A stretch of DNA of 64,000 nucleotides, from the IMG/VR virus record IMGVR_UViG_3300030390_000232, positions 1 through 64,000 of that record, one strand, 5' to 3'. Made by a program: the position numbers and the translations under genes. Source of the DNA: a virus. Position 1 is the first letter of the stretch. Each line of letters opens with the position of its first letter. This document shows, piece after piece, positions 34,801-42,836 of the stretch. Under the pieces are notes generated by a model. The model made no database searches, was not told the DNA's origin, and saw nothing but the letters and a program-made list of their open reading frames with translations.

Positions 34801-37800
34801 GCCGTAGGAGTGACGGAAATACCCGCGCTAGCAGGTCGGGGCCGGGGAGGTAGGCGGTTTCTCTTTGTTCCGCATCAAAGTCTGGGTGAGCGGTAAAACT
34901 ACCGTTAATGTTATTAGAGTACCCTAGTTCTCGGCCTTTTTCTCGCCCACGTGTATCTGAGTAGATAAGATCATATATACGCCAACCATACTGGGTCCTA
35001 GTAACAAGGTTACCATCCTGATCGTAATATCGAAGGTTCTTTTGAGATTGCTGTACGAGGTATTTCTGGCCTGAGCCGGGGTCTGTAATCTCCCACCCGA
35101 AGCCCTCATCATTCGCGTATTGAGGACCTGTATAGTCACTTATATAAGCGGAATCGGCACCAAAAGTAAGCCCTTGCTTCTCTAAGTCTGCAATGTGCTT
35201 GTTCGTAAATGCGCTTACAGAAAGTATTTGGTCGCCGTTTTCAAGTTCTTCAAACTCATTAGCAAAATACCCCGGCGTATTCTTCGCCATATCTTCAAGG
35301 GTGACATCTTTTATAAAGTTAACGCCATCAAACAGTGTGTCGTTATGTACGGAACGTAGCCCTCCCGCGACAGAAGCATCACCATTGGCAAACGTGTACA
35401 CCTCTGAAACTCCCCCATCAGGGTTAGTTAAAGTTAGAGATAATATGTTGTTAAGGTTTTCTACGTGTTTATTATACTTCGCTTCAAACGCAGTTTCTGA
35501 TAGGCGTACACCTTCGTAATCTAGTAACCCCGGTGCCGCAGTTGGCCCTCGTGTACCGTAAGATTTGTAACGTCGCCAGTTGTCTATAACTTCGCGGTCA
35601 ATATTTAGTTGGGCGCGGGTAACAAGTTCTCCGGGATTTACCTTACTATCAAACGCTTGTTTAAAGGTACCGTTTTTCCCTACTAAAAATTTACTGCCTG
35701 TTAAATTATCAGTAAATGAGTCCCCTACACTAAGCTGTCTTTGACTCCCGCCCGTGATTGATATATCTACCGGAGACACACCTACCCACCTACCGCCTGA
35801 CGCACTAGGGAGATACTGATATGAAGTCCTAGAAGCGGGGTCGTAATGTACGACGTCTACCGCGTTTGCATCTTGAGCTACAGTAGGGAAGTTGTCAAAG
35901 TTAGGGGGTGGTAACTCCCCAAAGCTAGTATCTGAGTTGTCATTTGGAGTTTGTACAACACTACCTGAGTAGTTAGCGTCATTAGCGGCACCTATTAATG
36001 CGCTTGCAGTATCAAAGTCTAGCCCAATGTCTGAAAAAGCGTCATACAGGTCGCGCTCCCCACCATCGTACATCGACATCCCACCTACAGCCCGCACAGT
36101 ATCCGCGTTAATGTTGAGGAGCAAGTTAGCCATTGGGTTGCCAGTATCGTACTGGTCTTGCCTACCTGTAAGCGTTCCAAAAGAAGGTAACTCGTTATCT
36201 AAAAGCGAGCCTATACCTTCTAGCGTACCTGTAACTGGGCCAGCTATAACCGCACCCATAAAACCGTTAAACAGGACATTACCTGTAACATTACGGTCGG
36301 GGTCCCACTTTAATAACATACCCTCTAAGTTGTTGGTTATAAATGCTTCTTCAGCGAACTCTGCTATGGTTTCTTTACCTGCTACCTTGCCAGTTTTTGT
36401 TATCCAAGCGTCAAACTGGGTAGCTAATTTAGTCGCGTACGCATCGTATGCTTTTATAGTTTCAGTAATCGACGCGGCGTCATCAAACTTATTACCAAGT
36501 CTAGCCCTTTCAAGTGCAAGTCCCCCCACACCCATTAAAGCGGCGGTAGTCATAGCAGCAAAATAGCCATTTCTCTGGGCTATATCCATGGCGTAAGCGT
36601 CAGCCATTTCGGTGATCCGCTGGTTGGTATAGTCGTAGTACCCGGCGTCTCGACGTTCTGTAATTATGTCCTTTATTAGGGCGAACGACTCGTCGTATGC
36701 CCCTCCTGCTGTGCCGCCAGCACTTTCGGCAATGTCTAATGCAGCTGCGGTAGTTAAACCTGTACGGGCGGCCCACACCTCCGCTTGATCTTTAGCGTAT
36801 TTTTTAGCTGCTGCCTTACCAACTACTGCACCTAGCCCGCCCGCAGCTAGTGTTACTGACTCTTCTACAAGCTCGCTATATAGTATTTCACCTAAAAACG
36901 CTGCGGGTTGTTCGTCGTATGCCCCTCCGATTATCTGCATAGTGCCCCACACAGCCTCATTAACATAGGGAGTACTAGGGTCGTCTTCGGCGCGAACAGC
37001 CATCAATTCGTTTAATTCTTTAGCTTTTGCTTTCCACTCTTCTGTTTTAGCGCCTTCAGCTAGGGTCATAACATCTTTGGCCCATTGGTTTAGGCGTGTG
37101 TTCTCTATATATGCACTGTCTATATCGTGGTCAATTCCAGAAGCGTCAAGGCCGCCAGCTACTACGTATAACATACCGTTAAAGGATTGAGATATATTAG
37201 CTATCGCTCCGTCTGTAATCGCTAACATGTTAACGACGCCGTCTGAAATGTTTTCGTATACTTGAGCGCCACGTGTATCTTCAAAATCTAACGGGACTTC
37301 GGCTCTTGTAGCTATATTAGCCTCATAAAAACTATTTATATCCTCGATGAGATCACTGGTGGTGTAGTTCCTAAACGCTGCTATATTTTCAGCGCTTTTT
37401 TCTTTGTGCGACTCAATAATCTTGCCAAAAGTGTACGCTGACGTACCAACAAACCTTTTACTGCCTTCTATTGTTGCGTCAATTTTTGCTTCAACGTACG
37501 CATTCCTATCGGCTAACGCCACTTCAGACTCATCTAAGTCCGCTAGAAAATCATTCTTTAAGTTTGTGCCTATACTACCCATGAACCCCCAAAAAGTTTC
37601 TGGGTTTTCTCTTTGTAGCTCTGCTAGGGTTACTCCCCCTTCAACGACAGTAGTTGGTCTACCAGAGAATACGTCCCACATAGTGACGTCTTTACCTTCG
37701 TCATTAGTTAGCTTAGATACGTACTCTTTACGTCCGGTAACTGGGTTGTACCCTATGCCACCGCCTGTTATTACATCTACCCAATCTACACCTTCGGCAA

Positions 37801-40078
37801 GCTCTATGTCCGCTGGACGTAAGGTACCGTTATTAATAAGGACTTCTGCATCGGGTATATTAAAGTCTCGTGATAAGTAGTTGTCGAACTGGGCGGCTGC
37901 GCTACCTACAGCATCCGCGTATACGTCCGGTATGGTTACAGTATACCCAGCCGATTCCTTTCTAGTTGTTGGGTTTCCGTCCGCGTCAATATAGGTATAC
38001 GTAAATAATTTAGACGGGTCTACGTTGCCAAGGTCGTCTATAAAGTTTTCTTCTATAATGGCGTCAACAATCTCGTTAAATCTATCGAGTTTGGTGGTAT
38101 CTTGCCCATCTTCACTAATTAAATGTTGTACAGTCGCGTTCTTACCCCCCACTGACTGCATAACCTGATCTCTAAACAAAGCTAGTGCTTTATCGTTAGC
38201 GGCTTGCGCTTGTATGTCAGAAGTAAACGCGCCTGTGTGCAGCCCAACCTGCATAAAATCAACGAACGCATCTTCAGTAGGGGCTAAACCGTTTAATGCG
38301 CGGTACTCTTCAACGTCGAAATCTGGAGATATATTTCTAACGATAAACTCGTTAGTTAAGGCTACCAATGGTTCAGACTCTACAGCCAAGTCGTCTAGGC
38401 TAGAAAATAGTAGTTCCTGTATGTCATTTAGGGTGGTGTTTTCTGATCTTATACGAAGTTCTAATTGACCTAACTCAGCGTCTAACGCTTCTAGTTCTGG
38501 TTGGTACCGGCGGTTAAACTCGTTTACGTCTGAACCTAGCCTGACTAATTCTTCTTCTTGGCGGCGTATTACTTCGTACGGTATTACTGTAAACCCACCC
38601 TGCTCTGCGGTGTATTCATACAACTCTTGAGGATTCTTAAAGGTTTTACCTGCCAGATTATAGCCTTTTATAGACCCATCCTCGTTTAATATGGGTGGCC
38701 CAAGGCTGCTTAAAAAAGTTTCAGTGGCCTGTAGGTACTCTGGGTATTTTTCCGTAAACTCGGCTTCCTTTTGTCTAAAGGCGTCTAACTTTTCCGTAAA
38801 CTCTCTGTATATAGCATCCCTATCGTTATACGCGGAGGCGTACTCACCTTGAGTTGCCGCCATGAGAGCTAGGTGGTTGTTAACGTCATCGTACTTACCA
38901 GTCATGGTATCTATGGTTAATTTTAATTTGTTAGCTGCGGAATTTACTGTATCAATACTTCCAATAAAGTCTACAAGTGCTGAAATACCACCTTTTTGTC
39001 CGTACTCATCCATAGAAGCCATTACATATTCAACAGTAGCCATCCCAGATTCTTCGTTAACACCGTTAACTAGCATGTTTGCAACGGATCTATGTACAGC
39101 GGGTATTAGTATTTCTGTAGCAGCTACCCCTAAGTCACTGCCCCAATCAATACCGGGGATTTTGTTAAGTGTCTTAGATACTACCTTAGCGGTTAGTAGA
39201 GATTGTGTGGCGGTGCTCGCTAACAGCTCAGGTGTTATTTCCTGCCCCGCTAACTCAGCGCCTACAGATACCGCTATTAAATCTTGTGCTACTTGTGGTA
39301 TTGTTTTTAGTTGGCTTACATTCTCTAGGCTAAAGACAGTCTCTCCAGCGGCGTTTACTGATTCAACAACGTTCTGTGTGGGACTGCCATCGGCATTAAA
39401 CGATTGTTCTTGGAAATTAAACCCGCCTTTTTCTTCTATAAACCCCATGACTTTAGAGACGGCAACCGTAGCACCAGCAGTAAACGCACCTTGGAGAAAA
39501 CCCTCGCCAAAGTTCCCGCCAGTAGCAAAAGTAACTGTGCCCTGCCCAACACCCTCAGTAACCATCGCTTCTGTTAGGGCTTGCAGCCCCGCGCTACCAG
39601 TAGTGGTACCTATGTATTCCCCCGCTGCGCTGCCAAGGTTTCCCCCTACTTTACCGCCAATATAGGTTGATACGTAGGTTGTCACCCCAACCTTTACCGC
39701 TTCCTCAAGATCTCCAGTCGCGTGATATGCTATAGCGGCATCTGTAAAAGGCTTAACTTTTAGGTACGCACCACCAGTAATTATAGTCGCAAGAACGTCG
39801 AATATAAACTTCGCGGGGTTGGCTTTGTAGGCGTCGGCTATACCTTGAAATATACCTTTCTGAAATTCATAGACTGGGTTTATTATTTCGTCGTCTATCC
39901 ACGACGCAACGTCTCTTAGGTCTTCTTCAAGCCCACCATGAAACAAGAAATCATTAGTGTCTTCTATAAAATCGCCTACAAGACCACCTTTTCCGGGCAC
40001 TATACCAAAAAAGTCATCCCAGACTGCTTCGTAAATATTATCTAATCCTGTTACCTTGCCGACCCAACCACCGCACAT
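28814..40078 (-). CDS. Giant repeat-rich virion protein (3754 aa)
   Basis: One uninterrupted 11.3-kb gene, about 18% of the window. The N-terminal 1,300 residues have Gly/Ala-rich segments that could enter membranes (for example ATIITGGAYL) and helical stretches. The middle (about 1,350-2,200) is Asn/Tyr/Asp-rich. Then follow a (GGDT)n spacer, a series of short modules with the pattern Y-x-P-T-x-A-[ED]-[IL], three tandem 162-residue repeats (around 2,640-3,040), and near residue 3,573 an EF-hand/dockerin-like loop DVNNDGYIDQAD. The C-terminus ends in KAAATGGLITDESDELLALL, again with a GG motif. Its size and place suggest an ejected or tail-tube inner protein. No polymerase or wall hydrolase motif was recognised. 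Confidence 0.7.
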   Translation of the reverse strand: MCGGWVGKVTGLDNIYEAVWDDFFGIVPGKGGLVGDFIEDTNDFLFHGGLEEDLRDVASWIDDEIINPVYEFQKGIFQGIADAYKANPAKFIFDVLATIITGGAYLKVKPFTDAAIAYHATGDLEEAVKVGVTTYVSTYIGGKVGGNLGSAAGEYIGTTTGSAGLQALTEAMVTEGVGQGTVTFATGGNFGEGFLQGAFTAGATVAVSKVMGFIEEKGGFNFQEQSFNADGSPTQNVVESVNAAGETVFSLENVSQLKTIPQVAQDLIAVSVGAELAGQEITPELLASTATQSLLTAKVVSKTLNKIPGIDWGSDLGVAATEILIPAVHRSVANMLVNGVNEESGMATVEYVMASMDEYGQKGGISALVDFIGSIDTVNSAANKLKLTIDTMTGKYDDVNNHLALMAATQGEYASAYNDRDAIYREFTEKLDAFRQKEAEFTEKYPEYLQATETFLSSLGPPILNEDGSIKGYNLAGKTFKNPQELYEYTAEQGGFTVIPYEVIRRQEEELVRLGSDVNEFNRRYQPELEALDAELGQLELRIRSENTTLNDIQELLFSSLDDLAVESEPLVALTNEFIVRNISPDFDVEEYRALNGLAPTEDAFVDFMQVGLHTGAFTSDIQAQAANDKALALFRDQVMQSVGGKNATVQHLISEDGQDTTKLDRFNEIVDAIIEENFIDDLGNVDPSKLFTYTYIDADGNPTTRKESAGYTVTIPDVYADAVGSAAAQFDNYLSRDFNIPDAEVLINNGTLRPADIELAEGVDWVDVITGGGIGYNPVTGRKEYVSKLTNDEGKDVTMWDVFSGRPTTVVEGGVTLAELQRENPETFWGFMGSIGTNLKNDFLADLDESEVALADRNAYVEAKIDATIEGSKRFVGTSAYTFGKIIESHKEKSAENIAAFRNYTTSDLIEDINSFYEANIATRAEVPLDFEDTRGAQVYENISDGVVNMLAITDGAIANISQSFNGMLYVVAGGLDASGIDHDIDSAYIENTRLNQWAKDVMTLAEGAKTEEWKAKAKELNELMAVRAEDDPSTPYVNEAVWGTMQIIGGAYDEQPAAFLGEILYSELVEESVTLAAGGLGAVVGKAAAKKYAKDQAEVWAARTGLTTAAALDIAESAGGTAGGAYDESFALIKDIITERRDAGYYDYTNQRITEMADAYAMDIAQRNGYFAAMTTAALMGVGGLALERARLGNKFDDAASITETIKAYDAYATKLATQFDAWITKTGKVAGKETIAEFAEEAFITNNLEGMLLKWDPDRNVTGNVLFNGFMGAVIAGPVTGTLEGIGSLLDNELPSFGTLTGRQDQYDTGNPMANLLLNINADTVRAVGGMSMYDGGERDLYDAFSDIGLDFDTASALIGAANDANYSGSVVQTPNDNSDTSFGELPPPNFDNFPTVAQDANAVDVVHYDPASRTSYQYLPSASGGRWVGVSPVDISITGGSQRQLSVGDSFTDNLTGSKFLVGKNGTFKQAFDSKVNPGELVTRAQLNIDREVIDNWRRYKSYGTRGPTAAPGLLDYEGVRLSETAFEAKYNKHVENLNNILSLTLTNPDGGVSEVYTFANGDASVAGGLRSVHNDTLFDGVNFIKDVTLEDMAKNTPGYFANEFEELENGDQILSVSAFTNKHIADLEKQGLTFGADSAYISDYTGPQYANDEGFGWEITDPGSGQKYLVQQSQKNLRYYDQDGNLVTRTQYGWRIYDLIYSDTRGREKGRELGYSNNINGSFTAHPDFDAEQRETAYLPGPDLLARVFPSLLRQAHITYPEAKDGFRTYANWTENPFYSVTQANLLDANGDNTFRISEASARDLIAAKYGASFTPSRTFLEQVQFQGTTSSINLDVSEVVWRAQNIPEEAWEDLDRVIIAGNNSVREPTTGQLHYYSPVHGWLTYVDAIYNKTGSRMARNSLYVSPYVTAPEDQVPGREYNDDGREVGFFRAWVKGTSNFKYNPSLDEEIVWAGIASDNAWANPADSIYGSRSAYGDNPPPIQEEFSGGTTDLGSNPEDFALVDLFMRAELTKNGWTREQADELIYSMTPEELATKIDNGEFFEYGNNWEILNNENNKFSNAISLQDAVDFFSTNFPDYEPTDADLQALLTTSMSADDLITTSAADIQATALREATQIVTPDSADSKMTIDEWKQFVQDDLGWTEEQAYNYAQDYATQLQASLDYNNKTQAQFKQQYATLFDGMVISAEEAAAEYARLYPNYNPTAADIQAIITGANATSASSEAAMTATLNSGTNRARVEAEIARIAQEQADRDESIDDTGGDTGGDTGGDTGGDTGGDTGGDTGGDTGGDTGGDTGGDTGGDTGGDTGDSALTYNEFKSAMINDYGLTEDEFYASMGDAYGATRQDIDANLEAAFTAERYSFNSELLSTYLDGVINTTEEVTAAYREKLGANYNPTAGELAAYVGTSFTLDEDNNRVNDRSIQELLRSFTDEEDVVILMRSLGYEKYHLANVQPRVYVYAKPTGQVREDGTVVTTNKIAEEDVNDLFTFGRTSQADNIAAFEAYVAAAGVDENGYIDTTYTPPPEFTYLSESTIRDLVTNQVNALGTTLTPAKRQELIDSYTSTLLGIENAREGREEEGYTTAAFESYVGTLVGQEVTKRADTITAFGDYNPSEAEITNYLNNNEGVAAYLEPKQYTREEAKADLAAELGISVGDIDEETYGVYLDSLVDMTGARTDVQGKGKVETDITNTADVRSYLDGLGYDGVLTDEQLLAFAGTGLNTDLGAATGTYRSGVDADRQTAADTQTIKDALAATGLTMPAGFDYAGFLPRGEGQSDFSWETAIPYAVNAYKKSRQYTRTEAIADLETELGRSLTQEEIDNGVYDSFLDGVVQLDGDTDADATGRTQVETDITNDADVRSYLEGLGYTPTEEEISAFAGTGLGIDLGTTTAEYRSGVDAERQTAADTQTIKDALAATGLTMPAGFDYAGFLPRGEGQSDFSWETAIPYAVDAYKKSRQYTRAEAKADLAAELGISVGEIDEEVYGTYLDGVVQLDGNTDADATGKTQVETDITSEQEVRDYLSDYTLGEDFSFDGLTGLDVDLDDALGGFKASNRTTAQNQIAADLGTKGWADASNADIAEVQGLDSAGRDAWIAERQFTEQQAIDALAAQGITADHPQFQSLVDQLVVDKGDAGTPTTQGELVDNPEDELIDRYIITQAEIDAEMGGYSYFDFAQTPLGVTPGVADDTTLGGLVQTHVEDNYVQADAAREALNGIAGVDAYEQDLDGNYVITDDQLLGMGLAGQYDPTTLGTKVDAATTTEEEVIAAFGENYNPTDAEIARYMGLLPDGDIGTTIPAYVAGRMDTLVSDVGDLSLTVSQLQDQLNGALADGGSLDQAVSKVADDLGIAEDALLKLIGDNSNKFDDLEAAFGTQATGDQEATGIWANIADLEGDVGDLQDEVGDIQDAFGTQGTTTAGEDGILGTEDDVVVSATGIYGIIDQVAQGVLTNEEAIAALQGAVGVPATYAGDGVTVLTPATGIYAQSGTGVNAEVLQAIDAVYEYVGQADFASDTTVQQVADLLGKPADLVTQDDIDMATSIFGEFEGTYLPLADPAPTYAEGQVDSYDVNNDGYIDQADVDLLTELYGGVDAAYNNVVEGLSEGSRFASTGVFGILDQQNRNQAAANQAIIDQAAIDAQTQADINTQTNTQIQAQIQAQQDAEKRSLLYSLAASQPQQAAVEPHVAPFKQRYNWESIFSSEQEEADREKISPYGGYSPEPEQSTKAAATGGLITDESDELLALLGLE
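29321..29359 (-). other. EF-hand/dockerin-like calcium loop in the giant protein
   Basis: Codes DVNNDGYIDQAD followed by VDLL: acidic residues at loop positions 1, 3, 5 and 12 with Gly at 6 and Ile at 8, as in calcium-binding EF-hand and dockerin loops. It is a single copy. Confidence 0.6.
30960..32157 (-). repeat. Tandem 486-bp coding repeats (2.5 copies) in the giant protein gene
   Basis: Period 486 bp (162 codons): unit 1 about 32157-31672, unit 2 about 31671-31186, unit 3 partial to about 30960. Each unit starts QYTR.EA.ADL..ELG and contains TDITN.ADVRSYL.GLGY and RSGVDA.RQTAADTQTIKDA. Within units 1 and 2 a stretch of about 165 bases (31191-31356 against 31677-31842) is almost identical, so the duplication is recent or kept uniform by gene conversion. 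Confidence 0.85.
33132..33287 (-). repeat. 12-bp minisatellite coding (GGDT)n
   Basis: Twelve gap-free 12-bp units plus a diverging thirteenth. Three synonymous versions occur on the + strand: A cctgtgtctcca, B ccagtatcgccg, C ccagtatctcca, in the order A B A B A C C B A C B A. The alternating versions show growth by 24-bp or larger duplications while the protein stays GGDT. It probably forms a flexible spacer in the giant virion protein. Confidence 0.9.
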
Positions 40079-40081
40079 AAT

Positions 40082-40543
40082 CTAGTCCTGTACCTTGTAT
40101 TTGTATAAACCACCTAAGTGTTTATAACCTATATTTTCGAGTAGCGCGCCAGTTTTTTCTGCATCTAAACTTGTAGACACCCCAGAGTATATTTCCGATA
40201 CCCCTTTACTTTTAGCAAACTCAATTAGTTTGTCTATTAGTTTTACTGCCACAGGGCCACCACGATACTCTTTGGCAACGTACCATAAATGGTCGCACAC
40301 GCGTAACTCATCACTAAAAAAGTAAGGTACTACTTCAGCAATGACCATACCTACGGGTATGCCATTATCCTCAGCTACGTACACACAAAAAGAACTGTTC
40401 TGTGTGGCTAATATGCCAAAATCACGTACTTTTACTGGGTTCCATTCTATACCTGCGAATGCCGTCTCCTCGTGCATAATCTTACCTAGCTCAACAAAAG
40501 GCTCTACATCTGATAAACGCGCTTTTCTAACCGTTATACTCAC
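40082..40543 (-). CDS. GNAT-family N-acetyltransferase (153 aa)
   Basis: Typical GNAT layout: N-terminal VRKARLSDVEPFVEL, central strands (FCVYVAEDNGIPVGMVIAEV), the acetyl-CoA-binding turn after LWYVAKEYRGGPVAVKLIDKL (R-G-G-x-V-A, a variant of Q/R-x-x-G-x-G/A), and a C-terminal GALLENIGYKHLGGLYKY. It should transfer an acetyl group to an amine; the target may be a virion or host protein. The start is GTG 40543, coupled to the upstream gene by GTGA. Its site in a tail/ejection operon is unusual for a metabolic enzyme but is seen in marine phages. Confidence 0.8.
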   Translation of the reverse strand: MSITVRKARLSDVEPFVELGKIMHEETAFAGIEWNPVKVRDFGILATQNSSFCVYVAEDNGIPVGMVIAEVVPYFFSDELRVCDHLWYVAKEYRGGPVAVKLIDKLIEFAKSKGVSEIYSGVSTSLDAEKTGALLENIGYKHLGGLYKYKVQD

Positions 40544-40998
40544 ACTTTAGCCCCTATTATTTTGTTGTCGAACGTAACTCGCGCCAAGTAGGTCTGCCTA
40601 CTTTTTTTCTCTCCTATCCCTGCACGCACTTTATACTTCTTTAGTACAGGTAATATTTTTAAAAACGCACCTAAAAAGTCTGGATTTCTACATATCAAAT
40701 ACACTCCGGTTACCCCGCGTTTTTGTACAACTGTTAAGAACTTTAATATGTTACCGTGAAAATTGGCTTGTATATCCATATTATGTACATAAACGACTAT
40801 TTCTTTTTGTTTGTCTTTTTCACCACTTAAATAAGTAAACATAGTGTTATTTACTTGTACAGGTGTAGCGTCGTTACTAGTTTGAAGTGTCCCCAAAGCA
40901 AGCATGGAAAAATCATTACCAAGCCCTAAGTTGTCTACCGCACCCATAAGTATTTCCGGGGGTACTAACTGATTCTTTTTACCGTCTACAAGTTCCAT
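40540..40998 (-). CDS. Hypothetical protein coupled to the GNAT gene (152 aa)
   Basis: Alpha/beta pattern in the second half (KEIVVYVHNMDIQANFHGNI, then GVTGVYLICRN and IGEKKSRQTYLARV), which might itself be a degenerate acyltransferase-like fold; no CoA-binding motif is visible. It overlaps the GNAT gene by four bases, so the two are translated together and may form a complex. Function unassigned. Confidence 0.5.
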   Translation of the reverse strand: MELVDGKKNQLVPPEILMGAVDNLGLGNDFSMLALGTLQTSNDATPVQVNNTMFTYLSGEKDKQKEIVVYVHNMDIQANFHGNILKFLTVVQKRGVTGVYLICRNPDFLGAFLKILPVLKKYKVRAGIGEKKSRQTYLARVTFDNKIIGAKV

Positions 40999-41011
40999 GC
41001 TGTGCTCCTAG

Positions 41012-41272
41012 TTAAGGTTTTTCAGGCCAAATAATTTCTTCGTATGTGGTTGCCGATGCGTTAGTTACCGGCATGTCGCGTAGAGCCTGTCTATAAGTAA
41101 CCCACTCTGCTTTCTTAGCGTCTGTAAGAGGTGCATCAGCCAGTTGGGTTATGTCGCTTTCTTGCAACAAGTCCTTTCTTATTCTTCGCATCTTACCTAC
41201 ATAAGTTTCTGCGGCAGCGGCTAAAGCGGCAGCAACATCGCCACTAGCTAGTAATTCTTCTATGCTAGGCAT
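41012..41272 (-). CDS. Phage tail assembly chaperone-like protein (86 aa)
   Basis: The C-terminal half holds the pattern DITQLADAPLTDAKKAEW, YRQALRDMP and IIWPEKP, which is that of the small tail-fibre/tail assembly chaperone family (Phage_tail_APC type). Such proteins help fibres fold and usually follow a fibre gene, as here (41265-42836). The start at 41272 has AGGA seven bases upstream and gives an 8-base overlap with the fibre gene; an ATG at 41308 would add 12 residues but lacks a good ribosome site. Confidence 0.75.
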   Translation of the reverse strand: MPSIEELLASGDVAAALAAAAETYVGKMRRIRKDLLQESDITQLADAPLTDAKKAEWVTYRQALRDMPVTNASATTYEEIIWPEKP

Positions 41273-42836
41273 CTGATAATCCTGAGTCGTTAAATACCAT
41301 CCAGACATTAGCTGCTACTGCTTGTAGCATCATAGTACCACCAACAGCTAACGTAGGGTTATTAGTAAACGCAGTTAGCGTTAAACTAGGAAAATAGTAT
41401 ATCGTTTGGGCTGTACCACTACCATCTCTGTCTATAGTTAAAGCGCCTCCAGCAGCGTTACTTATCTGAAAAATGTCGCCTATATTGCAAGTAGTTGTAC
41501 TAATATCTGAAGATGCTGCACAGGCGGGTAATTCAAATTCAAGTGCTCCGCCAGCCGCTATAACCATGTTCTGGCCTCGGTATTGTATCATCTGAGCTAC
41601 GGATTGGTTTCCAGTAATAAAGGCATCAAGCGGGCCTATGCCGCCTATCTGTATAACTTTAGCCCTGTAACTTTCAGGCATATGCAGGTCATAAGAGGTC
41701 TGAAGGGCGTTGCCGTTTAATGCGCTTGCTTTTATTGCGTTGTTAGCGCCTAACTTTAACTCCCCAGTATCTGAGCGTAAGTACCCAGTGGTTATAAAGT
41801 AGTCTGCATTAATGTTTAACGCTATTGAGTGGCCAGTAGCAAAACTATCATTAGTGTAATCAGTAAAAGGGTCAACTGCCCCGCTACCGTCAGCTACGGT
41901 AAATACTAAAGAGCCTTTGTGCTCACCATCATCTGATTTATTACTCCTGTTAACATAAAATGACCCGTAAGATACTTTTCTATCGTCTTCGTTTAACCCA
42001 GTAAAAACAAATGCACCACCAGAAGTTGTCGCGTCAGTTGAGTTAGCGAACAACTCAACAATAGGGCCGTGTTTATAGGCACTAATAGCTGAAGAGGTAA
42101 ACTGCGAGTATTGATTATTGGCAGTAAACGCGCCATTAACTGTAGTAGCGCCAGTAGCAGTAACGCCATCAGGGTCTAGTGTAAGTAGGGTGTTAGGTGT
42201 ACCAGCTTGCATAACACTAAAGGATAACTCACCGTCTTCGGTGCCGTCAGTAACATCTAAAATTTTGTTTAGGATACCCGCCGTACTGGTTTTTTGAGCT
42301 GCATCATTGTTAGCGTAGAACTCTATTCGGCCTGCGTGGTCGTTATCGGCAGGACTAGACGAGTTTCTATAGAACGATACACGAGGATCAGAATCAGTAT
42401 TACTAGAGTTAGTGTCTACAAGCTCTAAGTTATCATTGGAATTAAAGTTGTTTATTGTAAGGCCGCCATTAATGACGTTGTTGGGGGCGAACGTAGAGGA
42501 ACTACCCATAGTAAAGTAACCAGCCGTTAGATTACTACTACCTATGTCTATGTTGCCGAAGTTAGAGGTTATTGACCCGCCATCTAATGCGCCCACAGAC
42601 GTAATGTTAGTCTGGGCGGCTGTTTGTAGTGTGCCTGTCAACGTAGTAGCAGTAACCCCACCTGTAACAGTAAGGTCACCATTGATAGTAGTGTCGCCTA
42701 GGTCTTGGCGCAGGTGCTCGTCCAACTGGTTAAAGTATAAGCGTAGGACGCTAAACGTCCGTTGGAATAGGCTTTGGTTGTACTGTGTCGGCGGTATCGG
42801 CAGTGCAGGCGCTTTAAACTTGACGTTATTAGCCAT
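41265..42836 (-). CDS. Tail fibre-like protein (523 aa)
   Basis: The short N-terminal part (residues 1-50, with SVLRLYFNQLDEHLRQDL) probably binds the tail. A long Ser/Thr/Asn/Gly-rich beta region then begins with INGDLTVTGGVTATTLTG, the repeat pattern of trimeric fibre shafts. The C-terminal 150 residues, with several cysteines (ELPACAASSDISTTTCNIGD), form a head-like domain that may contact the host. No enzymatic motif was seen. The chaperone gene directly downstream supports the call. Confidence 0.75.
   Translation of the reverse strand: MANNVKFKAPALPIPPTQYNQSLFQRTFSVLRLYFNQLDEHLRQDLGDTTINGDLTVTGGVTATTLTGTLQTAAQTNITSVGALDGGSITSNFGNIDIGSSNLTAGYFTMGSSSTFAPNNVINGGLTINNFNSNDNLELVDTNSSNTDSDPRVSFYRNSSSPADNDHAGRIEFYANNDAAQKTSTAGILNKILDVTDGTEDGELSFSVMQAGTPNTLLTLDPDGVTATGATTVNGAFTANNQYSQFTSSAISAYKHGPIVELFANSTDATTSGGAFVFTGLNEDDRKVSYGSFYVNRSNKSDDGEHKGSLVFTVADGSGAVDPFTDYTNDSFATGHSIALNINADYFITTGYLRSDTGELKLGANNAIKASALNGNALQTSYDLHMPESYRAKVIQIGGIGPLDAFITGNQSVAQMIQYRGQNMVIAAGGALEFELPACAASSDISTTTCNIGDIFQISNAAGGALTIDRDGSGTAQTIYYFPSLTLTAFTNNPTLAVGGTMMLQAVAANVWMVFNDSGLSDA

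Noticed and set aside
36027-39665. Open frames of 150-270 codons on the + strand opposite the giant protein gene
   Set aside because: Shadow frames; no ribosome sites, no neighbours on that strand, and low-complexity Ser/Pro-rich composition.
28814-40078. Giant protein as an N4-type virion RNA polymerase
   Set aside because: The size is similar, but none of the single-subunit RNA polymerase motifs could be found by eye, and sigma70-like promoters are present.
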